Origin: Nonomuraea typhae
GTDB lineage: Bacteria; Actinomycetota; Actinomycetes; Streptosporangiales; Streptosporangiaceae
Direction of reading: 5' to 3'
Assembly: GCF_009760925.1 (NCBI RefSeq)
Contig: NZ_VRLV01000018.1
Span: 62,001 to 126,000, forward strand
DNA length: 64,000 nt
The translations under genes were made by a program, and so were the position numbers. Numbering within the stretch: the first letter of the stretch is position 1; each line of letters opens with the position of its first letter. The notes beneath the pieces are model-generated. The model worked only from the letters and a program-made list of their open reading frames with translations. It was not told where the DNA came from and did no database searches. Shown here piece by piece: positions 16,441 through 24,314 of this stretch.

Positions 16441-17388
16441 ACGGAGCCGGGCGCAGGTGACGTTCCCGCCAGGCCGCGCGGCGCCCGTCCCACCGCGCTG
16501 CCCGCGCACTACGAAGACCTGCTCGCCGACTACACCAGCCTGCTGCAGGAGGTACCGCTGGCGGTCGACACCCGCCGCACCTACGCCTCGGGCGTGCGGA
16601 TGTACCTGGCGTGGCTGGCCGACCGGCCCGCCGCCGACGGCGACCCGCTGGCCGGCGCCCGCGACTGGGCCGTGCGCGACTACCGCCTCTACCTGCTACG
16701 CGAGGCCGACCCCAAACGCTCGGTGCGCTACGTCAACAACGCCCTGGCCGCCCTGGACGACTTCCACCTGCGGCGCGGCCTGGGCAAGGCCAACATCGCC
16801 CGCGAGGACATCCCCAAGACCGCGCCCAAGGCCATGGACACCAACGCGCAGATCCGCTGGCTGCGCGCCATCGAGGCCTGGCCCCGCCCGCGTGACCGCG
16901 CGCTGGCCCTGCTGCCCTTCTACGCCGGGCTGCGCATCGGCGACGCCGTCGCCCTGGACGTGCCCGACGTGCGCATCTCCGCCCGCAAAGGCGTCCTGGT
17001 CGTCTACGGCAAGGGCGGCAAGGTCCGCGAGGTGCCCATCCACCCCCAGCTCCGCCAGCCCCTGCTCACCTGGCTGGACGAGCGCCGCACCTGGCCCGGC
17101 GCCATCAGCGGCAAGGCGCTGTTCCTCAACCGCCGCGGCGGCCGCCTGTCCGCCCGCGCCGCCTCCACCGTGTTCACCGCCATCGCAACCGCCGCCGGGC
17201 TGGAAGAGGCCACCACCGCCCACATCGGCCGCCACACCTTCGTCACCCAGCTGATTCGCGGCGGCGAAGACCTCGTCACCGTCGCCGAGCTCGCCGGCCA
17301 CTCCCGCCTGGACACGCTGCGCGTCTACAGCCAGCCCACCGACGAGGACAAGCACCACGCGCTGCGCCACCTCACCATCGATCGCTGA
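16381..17388 (+). CDS. Tyrosine recombinase (Tn3-associated)
   Basis: A tyrosine recombinase of up to 335 residues. The N-terminal SAM-like domain is about 40-145. Catalytic residues are Arg185 (FYAGLRIGDAV), Lys near 211-214 (VYGKGGKVREVP), His281 and Arg284 (AHIGRHTF), His307 (LAGHSRLD) and Tyr316 (RVYSQPT). GTG 16381 gives the longest form; its first 30 residues are low-complexity and encoded by recombination-site repeats. It probably resolves cointegrates at 16340-16440. A second gene starts 20 bp after its stop, so it heads a small operon with 17408-17946 and 18006-18851. Confidence 0.88.
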   Translation: MTSENPTSAGSQPPPPTSENTEPGAGDVPARPRGARPTALPAHYEDLLADYTSLLQEVPLAVDTRRTYASGVRMYLAWLADRPAADGDPLAGARDWAVRDYRLYLLREADPKRSVRYVNNALAALDDFHLRRGLGKANIAREDIPKTAPKAMDTNAQIRWLRAIEAWPRPRDRALALLPFYAGLRIGDAVALDVPDVRISARKGVLVVYGKGGKVREVPIHPQLRQPLLTWLDERRTWPGAISGKALFLNRRGGRLSARAASTVFTAIATAAGLEEATTAHIGRHTFVTQLIRGGEDLVTVAELAGHSRLDTLRVYSQPTDEDKHHALRHLTIDR

Positions 17389-17407
17389 CCCCGTGGGGAA
17401 CACGCCG

Positions 17408-17946
17408 ATGACGACTCCCCGTCCGCCGGACGACCCACCGGCCGGCGCACTCGCCACCCGGCTATCGGCACTGGCCGCCGACATCACCGCCGCCACCCAG
17501 CCAGGCGGCCAGGCCGCGCCGGTCACCCTCGCGCACGCCTGCCGCGGCTTCGTGATCGCCGGTGCCGTCAGCGGCCTGCTCGAGGAGTACGCCGTGCCCC
17601 GCCGCGACGCCTTCGCCGTCTGCGACGACTACTGCAACCGCATCGTCGCCATGCTGAGCAAGGTGCTCGGCGAGCGCCTGCTACGCCGCTACGCCCACGG
17701 CACCCGCCGCACCGACCTGGCCGCCCTGCTGCGCCATGGCGAGGCCGAGTTGCTGCAGGCCACCCCCGACGACATCGACCACATCGCTCGTGCGATGGTC
17801 ACCCTCGCCGCGGCGCTGCAGGACGCGCTCGCCCCCTGCCGGACGACCAGAGCCTGCCTACGACCACACGTGGCGCCGCCCGCATGGCCGCCGACGCCGC
17901 CACCATCCTGCACTCCCACTACGGCGGTGACTCCGGCGGCTGGTAG
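17408..17946 (+). pseudogene. Hypothetical protein, single-base frameshift
   Basis: Begins at ATG 17408 after GGGGAA. The first part (LATRLSALAADITAATQPGG, LLEEYAVPRRDAFAVCDDYC, RIVAMLSKVLGERLLRRYAH) looks like a helical protein of unknown family. At a run of five C near 17833 the reading shifts: the natural tail LPDDQSLPTTTRGAARMAAD and ILHSHYGGDSGGW, stop at 17944, lies in the next frame, 59 bp before the start of the following gene. With one extra C it would be about 180 residues. The long frame that instead reads through the next gene is Arg/Pro-rich and not real. Mutation or sequencing error cannot be told apart here. Confidence 0.55.
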
Positions 17947-18005
17947 CCACCAGCCGCGCCTGCTCACCCGCCCGACCCCGCCAGCCCGCGAAGGGAAGGA
18001 GCACG

Positions 18006-18851
18006 ATGAGCAGCCCCACCTCGCCCGATCCCGCCCAGCCACTCCGCGACGACCTGGTCTTCGCCTGGTCCTCGGCGATCAACATCAGCCTGGACGAGGC
18101 CACGCCCGCCGAGCCGCAGGCCGTACGCCGAGCGCTGCAGGCCCACGCCGACCAGGTCCACGCCCACATCGAGCTCCTGCTCACCCACGTCCGCGCCGAC
18201 CCCGCCCGGCTGGCCGCCCTTCCCGCCGCCGCCCAGCAGAGCATCACCGAACTCCAGGTCCGCAACGCCGAACCAGGGATGGCACGCTGCTACCTGATCG
18301 CCGCCGAACTCGCCCAGCAGGCTCTCACCCGCATCCGCGAGGCCGGCGCCGAACACGACCCCAAGGCCCAGCACGCGCTCGCCGAGGCCATCGAAGACAG
18401 CTGGTTGCCCACCGTCGAGCCCTTCCGCCCCGGACCGCTCGACCGCCACCGGCTCCCGCGCCGCCTGGCCCGCCGCCTCAACCCCCGCTGGTGGTACCGC
18501 CGCCACCGGCTCCAGGCCGCCCCGCTCGACCACAACCCGGCCGACGCCCCACATGCCATCGCCATGATCAGCATGACGTGGCGCAGCTACCGCATCGCCA
18601 AGATCGGCTACATGATCTGCCACACCTGCCGCCAAGGCCTGGTGTGCAAGGTCTCCGTGGCCGGTGGATACCGAGACCTCGGCCTCGGCCGCCGACTCGT
18701 GCTCGCCGCGCACGCCACCGGCCCCGACTACGAGTGGACCACCACCCCGCAATACGACACCGCCGAACGCTTCTGGCAGCGCATGGCCCGCACCACCGGC
18801 GCCTCCTATTGCGACGACCTGCTCACCCCCGAAACCCGCTGCCCCACATGA
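18006..18851 (+). CDS. GNAT-like protein with N-terminal helical region
   Basis: A 281-residue protein preceded by GAAGGGAAGGAG. The first 170 residues are predicted helical and Ala-rich (QAHADQVHAHIELLLTHV, EAGAEHDPKAQHALAEAIED). The C-terminal part reads YRIAKIGYMICHTCRQGLVC, KVSVAGGYRDLGLGRRLVLA, AAHATGPDYEWTTTPQYDTA and ERFWQRM, with the acyl-CoA-binding motif RDLGLGRR of GNAT acetyltransferases and an unusual CHTC pair just before it. It is probably cotranscribed with the recombinase at 16381. Acceptor unknown; a regulatory role within the element is possible but is inference. Confidence 0.65.
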   Translation: MSSPTSPDPAQPLRDDLVFAWSSAINISLDEATPAEPQAVRRALQAHADQVHAHIELLLTHVRADPARLAALPAAAQQSITELQVRNAEPGMARCYLIAAELAQQALTRIREAGAEHDPKAQHALAEAIEDSWLPTVEPFRPGPLDRHRLPRRLARRLNPRWWYRRHRLQAAPLDHNPADAPHAIAMISMTWRSYRIAKIGYMICHTCRQGLVCKVSVAGGYRDLGLGRRLVLAAHATGPDYEWTTTPQYDTAERFWQRMARTTGASYCDDLLTPETRCPT

Positions 18852-18902
18852 ACCCCACACCCCCTCGCCAACGAGAAGAGGCATAGCTGGGAGGATCCGA
18901 AC

Positions 18903-19202
18903 CTAGCGCGCAAGCGCGGTGAGCAGCCGCTCGCACTGCGCCTCCCCCAGGCCACCGATGCGTCGCTTCACCTCGACCCCGCACGTCGCCATCACCGCGG
19001 CGACCGTCGCCGGACCCAAACCAGGCACCGCCCGCAGCACCTGAACGACCCTCATCCTCTGGACAACGGTTTCTTCCTCCGCCCGGGCGAACACCTCCGC
19101 CACCGTGACCGTCCCGGCTCGGACCCCGGCCAACAGCTCACTGCGCGCCTTGCGCGTCTCGGCGGCCTTCACCACGGCCAAAGCCCGCTGCTCAGGGGTC
19201 AA
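18903..19202 (-). CDS. Actinobacterial IHF-like protein, second copy
   Basis: A paralogue of 7219-7530: LTPEQRALAVVKAAETRKAR and VLRAVPGLGPATVAAVMATCGVEVK align along the whole length. It is transcribed towards the first copy's side of the region from just inside the right repeat. The annotated TTG start (19202) has no ribosome-binding site. By alignment the first copy's ATG GCC corresponds here to CAG GCG (about 19222), with AGGAG still upstream, so the original start codon seems to have been lost. Expression is doubtful; the rest of the frame is intact. Confidence 0.7.
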   Translation of the reverse strand: MTPEQRALAVVKAAETRKARSELLAGVRAGTVTVAEVFARAEEETVVQRMRVVQVLRAVPGLGPATVAAVMATCGVEVKRRIGGLGEAQCERLLTALAR

Positions 19203-19290
19203 CGCCGGTACCGCCTGGATGGTCTCCTCGCATATCAGCTATCCCTCGCCACGCCGTAGGCCCGACGAGGATGTCGACCTCCATCATGGA

Positions 19291-19349
19291 GCACTGTCAA
19301 CAAATGTGACAGTAACCCCGGTTCGCCGTACCGCTCCTACTCGCAGGCC
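19291..19349 (-). repeat. Element-end repeat, copy 2 (inward to the left)
   Basis: Inverted counterpart of 7078-7137, about 85% identical over 55 bp. On the minus strand it reads GGCCTGCGAGTAGGAGCGG..., then GGGGTTACTG, then the dyad GTCA-N7-TGAC (19296-19310), here extended to CTGTCA...TGACAG. The second IHF-like gene begins 89 bp inside it. Confidence 0.7.
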
Positions 19350-19364
19350 GACTTACACGGATAC

Positions 19365-19853
19365 CTACTGTCGAACGTCCTGTCGAAGGTCGGTCGTCGC
19401 GGGACCGGCTGGGACGGCGGGGGTTCGCGGCCATGTCCAGGCGGAGCGCAGGACGAAGGCCAGGAGTAGCACCTCGATTCCGATGGAGAGGCCGTAGAAG
19501 GAGGCCCAGGCCCACGACTCCCCTGCCGCGTTGAACACCGAGTAGGGGATGTAGAGCGATGCAACGACGAGGTTCGTGGCGCGGTTCATCCGGGCGGGCA
19601 GCGTCATGGAGAGCATCACCATCACGGCCGGGATCGCCACGGACGCGAGCATGAAGGTCAACAACGTCGGGCTGACGTCGAACTCGAAGACGACGCCAGC
19701 CAGGATGTTGCCGACGGTGCCGGGCTTGTAGAGGTGGAAGTAGTCGACGTAGATGTAGAGGAACATGAAGCTGGTCCATGCGGCGGCGAGCTTGACCTGC
19801 ACGGGGACCGGCGGGTTGTCGAGCAGGTCCGGGGTTTTCGTCCGGATGGTCAT
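19365..19853 (-). CDS. DUF6326-family membrane protein
   Basis: A 162-residue integral membrane protein with four hydrophobic segments (about 20-40, 70-90, 98-115, 122-140). VKLAAAWTSFMFLYIYVDYF and the LPARMNRATNLVVASLYIPY block are typical of DUF6326. ATG 19853 follows a GAAAGAAG stretch. It is divergent from the TetR gene at 20229 and directly follows a truncated oxidoreductase start, so it may have been the second gene of an operon controlled by that TetR. Function unknown. Confidence 0.75.
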   Translation of the reverse strand: MTIRTKTPDLLDNPPVPVQVKLAAAWTSFMFLYIYVDYFHLYKPGTVGNILAGVVFEFDVSPTLLTFMLASVAIPAVMVMLSMTLPARMNRATNLVVASLYIPYSVFNAAGESWAWASFYGLSIGIEVLLLAFVLRSAWTWPRTPAVPAGPATTDLRQDVRQ

Positions 19854-19869
19854 CGGTTCTTCTTTCGAG

Positions 19870-20022
19870 AGGAGCGGTCCCTCCGCCGGAGTGGCGGCAG
19901 GGATGTACCGAGGCCGCGCCCACCTGGACGAGCACGTCGCCTCGACCGGGCAGCGGTAGCCCGGCCTCGGACGACTCGAGCACTGAGGGCGGGCCGTAGC
20001 GGTGCCGCCCGGCGGCCCGCAT
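19870..20022 (-). pseudogene. Zinc-type alcohol dehydrogenase/quinone oxidoreductase, N-terminal stub
   Basis: From ATG 20022 the frame reads MRAAGRHRYGPPSVLESSEA and GDVLVQVGAASVHPCRH, the first 45 or so residues of a GroES-like MDR oxidoreductase. Then homology ends and the sequence becomes the leader of the DUF6326 gene. The remaining ~270 residues have been deleted. The stub suggests the original operon under the 20229 TetR was an oxidoreductase plus the membrane protein. Confidence 0.6.
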
Positions 20023-20149
20023 CGTCGTCGCCCCGGCCGGACTCGTCCCCCGGCACCAGGCGTGCTCCGGCATTCGATCGCTGTTCAATTCCCACAGAAG
20101 CCTCCTCACGTCCGAGCTGCGACTCTGGCCGGGTCGTACATCGTACGTC

Positions 20150-20178
20150 GTACACTGTACTAACGACGTACACTGTAC
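20150..20178. promoter_or_regulatory. Twin operator sites upstream of the TetR gene
   Basis: GTACACTGTAC occurs twice, at 20150-20160 and 20168-20178, 18 bp apart, within a GTAC-rich stretch (20136-20195). Each is a near-palindrome. Their place between the divergent TetR and oxidoreductase/DUF6326 genes makes them the likely binding sites of that TetR protein. Confidence 0.5.
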
Positions 20179-20228
20179 CATGACCGTACGGTGGACGATT
20201 GTCAAGCCGTTCGAGCGAGAGGAGATCC

Positions 20229-20903
20229 GTGTCTGCGAGGGAACAGCGCCAGGTCGCGTCGGACGCGGCGCTGAGCAAGCAGCGGGTGGTGGTCGAGGCG
20301 ATCCGGCTCGCCGACGGCGAGGGGGTCGACGGGCTGAGCATGCGCCGGCTGGCCGGCGCTCTCGGCGCGGGCGCGATGTCGCTCTACCACTACGTGGCGA
20401 GCAAGGAGGAGTTGCTGGACGCCATGATCGACATCGTGTTCGAGGAGATCGAGCTCCCGCCCGAAGAGACCGACTGGCAGTCAGCGATGCGACGCCGGGC
20501 GATATCCGCCCGCCAGGTTCTCGCCCGCCACCCGTGGGCGATCGGCCTGATGGAGTCGCGGACATCGCCAGGGCCCGCGAACCTCCGCCACCGCGAAGCG
20601 GTCACCGCCTGCCTGCGGAGGGCTGGCTTCTCGTTCTTGATGGCGACACACGCCAACTGGTTGCTCGACAGCTACGTCTACGGCTTCGCCCTGCAGGAAG
20701 CCAGCCTGCCGTTCGACACCGCCGATGAGCTCGCGGACATGACCGAGGACGTCTTCCTGCCCCAGCTTCCTCCTGACGAGTTTCCCTACCTCAACGAGTC
20801 CGCCGCGGCGCTCGTCGCTGCCGGCTACGACCCGGCGGAGGAGTTCACCTTCGGCCTCGACCTCGTCCTAGCCGCCCTCGAGCCCCTGAGAGCCTCCGCA
20901 TAG
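20229..20903 (+). CDS. TetR-family regulator (TetR_C_1 type)
   Basis: A 224-residue repressor: HTH VVVEAIRLADGEGVDG, SMRRLAGALGAGAMSLYHYV and ASKEELLDAMID, followed by the C-terminal domain DWQSAMRRRAISARQVLARH...MESRTSPGPANLRHREA...LDSYVYGFALQEASLP, which resembles TetR_C_1. GTG 20229 is preferred over 20199 because GAGAGGAG lies at the right distance. It is divergent from 19365-19853/19870-20022 and probably controls them through the GTAC repeats. Confidence 0.88.
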   Translation: MSAREQRQVASDAALSKQRVVVEAIRLADGEGVDGLSMRRLAGALGAGAMSLYHYVASKEELLDAMIDIVFEEIELPPEETDWQSAMRRRAISARQVLARHPWAIGLMESRTSPGPANLRHREAVTACLRRAGFSFLMATHANWLLDSYVYGFALQEASLPFDTADELADMTEDVFLPQLPPDEFPYLNESAAALVAAGYDPAEEFTFGLDLVLAALEPLRASA

Positions 20904-21020
20904 CGACGCTCACGGACCGTCGCGCGGCCCTCTGCACCGCAGGCTCCGCAGACGGCGCCGAAGTGCCCCGTACGGCCGGCGCCGCAACAACGTCACTGAT
21001 GCCAAGGGGTTTGGCTGTGG

Positions 21021-21125
21021 CTAGTGGTCGTAGGCGATCAAGGACCGTTTGACGGGCTTGCCGGTCTTGTCGTTGTGCCAGATCACGGTGATCAGCGCGT
21101 GCACACGGATCAGGACGCGGATGAT
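21021..21125 (-). pseudogene. IS982-family transposase, C-terminal fragment
   Basis: The minus strand reads RVHALITVIWHNDKTGKPVK then RSLIAYDH and stop, the same ending as the two IS982 transposases at 3030 and 5794. Only about 35 codons survive. It lies between the TetR and glycosyltransferase genes and marks a third, older IS982 insertion. No terminal repeat is recognisable. Confidence 0.7.
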
Positions 21126-21334
21126 GACACAGGCCGGGGTCCGTCCTCCACGGGTCATCGGAGTCGATCATGGCGCCGGGGCGGTCTGCTGTTCGAGGCG
21201 CTGCAAGACGCGGGCGCGCCGCCGGCGGCAGGCCGGAGCGAACTACGGCGACCCCCGGCGCTCACATCGCTCACACAGGCACATGCGAAGACTGCTCTCA
21301 TGACAGATGTGCGAGCAGGCACGTGGTGAGGCGC

Positions 21335-22582
21335 ATGACCGGACATGCCGTGACCGCGCGAGACGGCACCTCTCCGCCTTCCGGGCTGACCGCCACGGTG
21401 GAGATCGTGGTGCCCGTCCACAACGAGGAGCGGGCGCTGCCCGGTTGTATCGACGTTCTCCGTGACTATCTGAAGCGCTGTTTCCCTTTCGGATGGACCA
21501 TCACCGTGGTGGACAACGCCAGCACCGACCGTACCCCCGCGGTCGCGGCCGAGCTGGCCGAGCGGTATCGCGACGAGCTCCGGTTGGTACGGCTGGAGCG
21601 CAAGGGGCGAGGGCTGGCGCTGCGTACGGCGTGGGCGCGCAGCCAGGCGGATGTCGTGGTGTACATGGACGTCGATCTGTCGACGGGGCTGGATGCGCTG
21701 TTGCCGTTGACGGCGTCGCTGGTCAACGGGCACTCCGATGTGGCGATCGGCTCCCGGCTGGCACGCGGGGCGCGCACGTTACGCGGGCCGCGCCGGGAGA
21801 TCATCTCGCGGGCGTACAACGCGTTGATCCGGTGGACGCACGGGGTGGGGTTCACCGACGCGCAGTGCGGGTTCAAGGCCGCCAGGACGGCGGTGATCCG
21901 GCCGCTGCTGGACAAGGTCGAGGACGACGGGTGGTTCTTCGACACCGAGCTGCTGTTACTCGCCGAGTACAACGGTCTGCGCGTGCAGGAGGTGCCGGTG
22001 GACTGGGTGGAGGACGCCGACAGCAGGGTGCAGGTGTTCTCCACCGCAGTCGAGGACGTCAAGGGGCTGATCCGGGTGGCTCGGGCCAAGGCGTCGGGGG
22101 CGGCGCGCGTACCGGATCTGCCGCGGCGCCCCGAACCGCGCCCCGCCCATCCCGACGCCGTGCTGACCAGCAGGAGCGGCGGGCTGCTGTGGCAGGTGGT
22201 GTCGTTCGGCGTCATCGGGGTCCTGTCCACGGTGACGCATCTGGGCCTGTACGCGCTGCTGCGGATGTGGCTGCCCGTCCTCGGGGCGAACCTGGTGGCC
22301 CTGACGCTGACCGCCGCGCTCAACACCGAGGCCAACCGCCGTTTCACCTTCGTCTCCTCTCGCGGCTCCGCCACACATACGCACCTGCTCGGGCTGGTGG
22401 TGTTCGCCCTGTATTACGGGCTCACCTCCGTCGCGCTGCTCGGGCTGCATGCCCTCGCCGCGAACCCGCCGCACGCTCTGGAGCTGATGGCGCTGGTCTG
22501 CGCCTGCGTGTTCGGTACGGCGGGGCGGTTCGTGCTGTTACGCGGCTGGGTCTTCCGCCGGGCCGGTGGCGACGGCACCTGA
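21335..22582 (+). CDS. Family 2 glycosyltransferase fused to a GtrA-like membrane domain
   Basis: A 415-residue bifunctional membrane protein. Residues about 15-250 are a dolichol-phosphate-mannose-synthase-like GT2 domain: EIVVPVHNEERALPGCIDVL, VVDNASTDRTP, the DxD-type VVYMDVDLSTGLDAL and DAQCGFKA. Residues about 285-405 are a GtrA domain with four helices (QVVSFGVIGVLSTVTHLGLY, NTEANRRFTF). Such enzymes make a polyprenyl-phosphate sugar and may help flip it for wall glycosylation. ATG 21335 follows GTGAGG; the frame is open from 21170. Confidence 0.9.
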   Translation: MTGHAVTARDGTSPPSGLTATVEIVVPVHNEERALPGCIDVLRDYLKRCFPFGWTITVVDNASTDRTPAVAAELAERYRDELRLVRLERKGRGLALRTAWARSQADVVVYMDVDLSTGLDALLPLTASLVNGHSDVAIGSRLARGARTLRGPRREIISRAYNALIRWTHGVGFTDAQCGFKAARTAVIRPLLDKVEDDGWFFDTELLLLAEYNGLRVQEVPVDWVEDADSRVQVFSTAVEDVKGLIRVARAKASGAARVPDLPRRPEPRPAHPDAVLTSRSGGLLWQVVSFGVIGVLSTVTHLGLYALLRMWLPVLGANLVALTLTAALNTEANRRFTFVSSRGSATHTHLLGLVVFALYYGLTSVALLGLHALAANPPHALELMALVCACVFGTAGRFVLLRGWVFRRAGGDGT

Positions 22583-22634
22583 CAGGACATGGGCATGATG
22601 GTCAATTTCGAGATCACCTGACACCCTTTTCTCC

Positions 22635-22835
22635 ATGGCCAAGTTTCTGGCGTGGCTCAGCCACAAGTGGTGGCAGGGTGTCGCGGCATTACTCGCCGTG
22701 GTCGCGATCGGCGTTGCCTTTTACCTGGAGGCCGACAAGCCTGACAGCCCTCCGCAAACCACGATCAGCGTGACCGGGGATTGCAACGCCATCGGAAACT
22801 CGACCGCCAACTGCCCGGAAAAGGCGCCCAAGTGA
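22635..22835 (+). CDS. Small single-pass membrane protein with GDCNAIGNST motif
   Basis: A 66-residue protein: MAKFLAWLSHKWWQGVAALL begins a single transmembrane segment to about residue 31, then a short outer part PQTTISVTGDCNAIGNSTAN ends CPEKAPK. The same motif, VTGDCNAIxNSTxNC, occurs in the next gene, whose GTG start overlaps this stop (GTGA at 22832). The two are therefore probably made together and may share a disulfide-stabilised turn. I do not recognise the family. Confidence 0.6.
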   Translation: MAKFLAWLSHKWWQGVAALLAVVAIGVAFYLEADKPDSPPQTTISVTGDCNAIGNSTANCPEKAPK

Positions 22836-23407
22836 GGTGGGCGCGGATCCCGGCCACGATAGCGCTGTTATCCATCCCGGTCACCGCCTGCGCGGACGCC
22901 TCCACGGGCAGCACCGAGGTCGCGGTGACCGGCGACTGCAACGCGATCGCGAATTCGACCACGAACTGCACCATCTACACTCCGCCGCCACCTCCTCCCG
23001 CCTACACCCCGCCTCCGCCGACGCCGGAGAAATCCGCGTGTCAGCGGGCGACGAACATCCTTAACCGCATCGCCATCGCCCCTACGGACCGTGAAGGCGT
23101 ATCCGATTTCTACCGCGAACTCGCCCGCGACCTCCTTGCGGAATCGGACGACGCTCCCGCCCCGCTGGCGGAAACCCTGCGCGACTTCGCCGGGAACTAC
23201 GCCGACCTCGCCGATGCCTACAGAGAGGGGTGGGACGCCATCGAGGAGATCGAGGCTTACACGAAACTGGGCAGACCGCTGACCCCTTATGAGGATCAGG
23301 CCGTTCAGACGCTGCGCGAGAAAGCGCAGGCGGCTCAGGACCGCGCAAAATCCATTGGCGAGCGGGTGTCCGGCAATTTCGATGACCTGACGTCAGACTG
23401 CGGATGA
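22832..23407 (+). CDS. Putative lipoprotein with GDCNAIANST motif and helical domain
   Basis: A 191-residue protein. Signal peptide VRWARIPATIALLSIPVTAC ends in a VTAC lipobox, so acylation at Cys20 is likely. Then come VTGDCNAIANSTTNCTIY, a Pro-rich linker with long runs of Pro and Tyr (about 47-65) and a helical domain (SDFYRELARDLLAES, LRDFAGNYADLADAYREGW, QTLREKAQAAQDRAKSIGER) to the end. Start GTG 22832 overlaps the upstream stop. Its 3' end overlaps the convergent regulator by 15 bp. Exposed on the outer face of the membrane; role unknown. Confidence 0.65.
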   Translation: MRWARIPATIALLSIPVTACADASTGSTEVAVTGDCNAIANSTTNCTIYTPPPPPPAYTPPPPTPEKSACQRATNILNRIAIAPTDREGVSDFYRELARDLLAESDDAPAPLAETLRDFAGNYADLADAYREGWDAIEEIEAYTKLGRPLTPYEDQAVQTLREKAQAAQDRAKSIGERVSGNFDDLTSDCG

Positions 23408-24052
23408 GAGCGACGCCTGGCCGAGGTAGGCGAGAACGGCGCGCACCCGCCTGTTGCCTTCGGCCGCTCTGAGGTCGAGCTTGGCGAAGACGCTGCTCGC
23501 GTGCTTGACCACCGCGGCCTCCGTGAGGGTGAGCCGCTCGGCGATCGCCTGATCGGTCAGCCCTTCGGCCACCAGCGCCAGCACCTCGCGCTCGGCCGGG
23601 GTCAGCCGGGTCAGCGGATGCCGGGCCACCAGGCTCCGAACCACCTGCGGATCGACCACGGTCTGCCCGGCCGTCACCCGCCACACGGCGTCGAGGAAGT
23701 CGGCGACATGCCCGACCCGGTCCTTGAGCAGGTATCCCAGCCCCACGCCCGAGCGGCCGCCGGCCAGCGGCTGCGCCGCCTGGGCAGAGGCGGCGTCCTG
23801 CGCCAGCGCGAGCACCGGCAGCTGCGCGAACCGCCGCCGCACCTCCATGACCGCGCCGAGCCCCTCGTCACCACGGCCAGGCGGCAGCCGTACCTCGGTG
23901 ATCACGACGTCGGGGCGCAGGTCCGCGACCGCCCGCAGCAGCTGATCCAGGTTTTCCACGGCGGCGACCACGTGGAAGCCGCCATGGGCGAGCAGCCGGA
24001 CGAGGCTCTCGCGCAGCAGCGCGCATTCGGCGGCCAGGATCACCCGGAACAC
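23393..24052 (-). CDS. LuxR-type response regulator with altered receiver active site
   Basis: A 219-residue NarL-like protein. GTG 24052 follows GGTGGAGG. The C-terminal HTH (LTRLTPAEREVLALVAEGLT, AIAERLTLTEAAVVKHASSV) is normal. In the receiver, alignment to the regular regulator at 45267-45911 shows AED changed to AEC, the phosphoacceptor VVDVRMPP changed to ITEVRLPP (Asp to Glu) and the switch Ser in VFSQ changed to Ala; the conserved Lys (LLKDR) remains. It is probably phosphorylation-independent, or Glu mimics the active state. No kinase is adjacent. Confidence 0.85.
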   Translation of the reverse strand: MFRVILAAECALLRESLVRLLAHGGFHVVAAVENLDQLLRAVADLRPDVVITEVRLPPGRGDEGLGAVMEVRRRFAQLPVLALAQDAASAQAAQPLAGGRSGVGLGYLLKDRVGHVADFLDAVWRVTAGQTVVDPQVVRSLVARHPLTRLTPAEREVLALVAEGLTDQAIAERLTLTEAAVVKHASSVFAKLDLRAAEGNRRVRAVLAYLGQASLSSAV

Positions 24053-24282
24053 GGCGCCTCCACCCCTGGGGAGGGCCGTCTGAACAGGCGTCGCCGCATC
24101 GCCACCGGGACGGGGCCCATGTGCAACCTCCCGCTCAACAGCGAGTAAAGGTTCCAGTTCGATGGTAGGCGAAGAAACCCGGCGGCGAGCGCCTCGCATA
24201 GAGGCGGAGCGGCGACGATGAGATGGCCGAGGGGCGAACAACGGCGGGCCATGCGACATCATGCGACGGGGTCATGCGAAAA

Positions 24283-24302
24283 CCCCCGGCCGAAACCGGG
24301 GG
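24283..24302 (-). terminator. Rho-independent terminator of the L,D-transpeptidase gene
   Basis: Stem CCCCCGG (24283-24289) and CCGGGGG (24296-24302) around a six-base loop, just past the stop at 24315. Read on the minus strand the stem is followed by TTTT. Confidence 0.8.
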
Positions 24303-24314
24303 CTTTCGGGCGGC

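Noticed and set aside
17947..18886. Continuation of the 17393 frame as a 497-residue protein
   Set aside because: Beyond the frameshift the product is Arg/Pro/His-rich and overlaps a convincing gene with its own ribosome-binding site at 18006.
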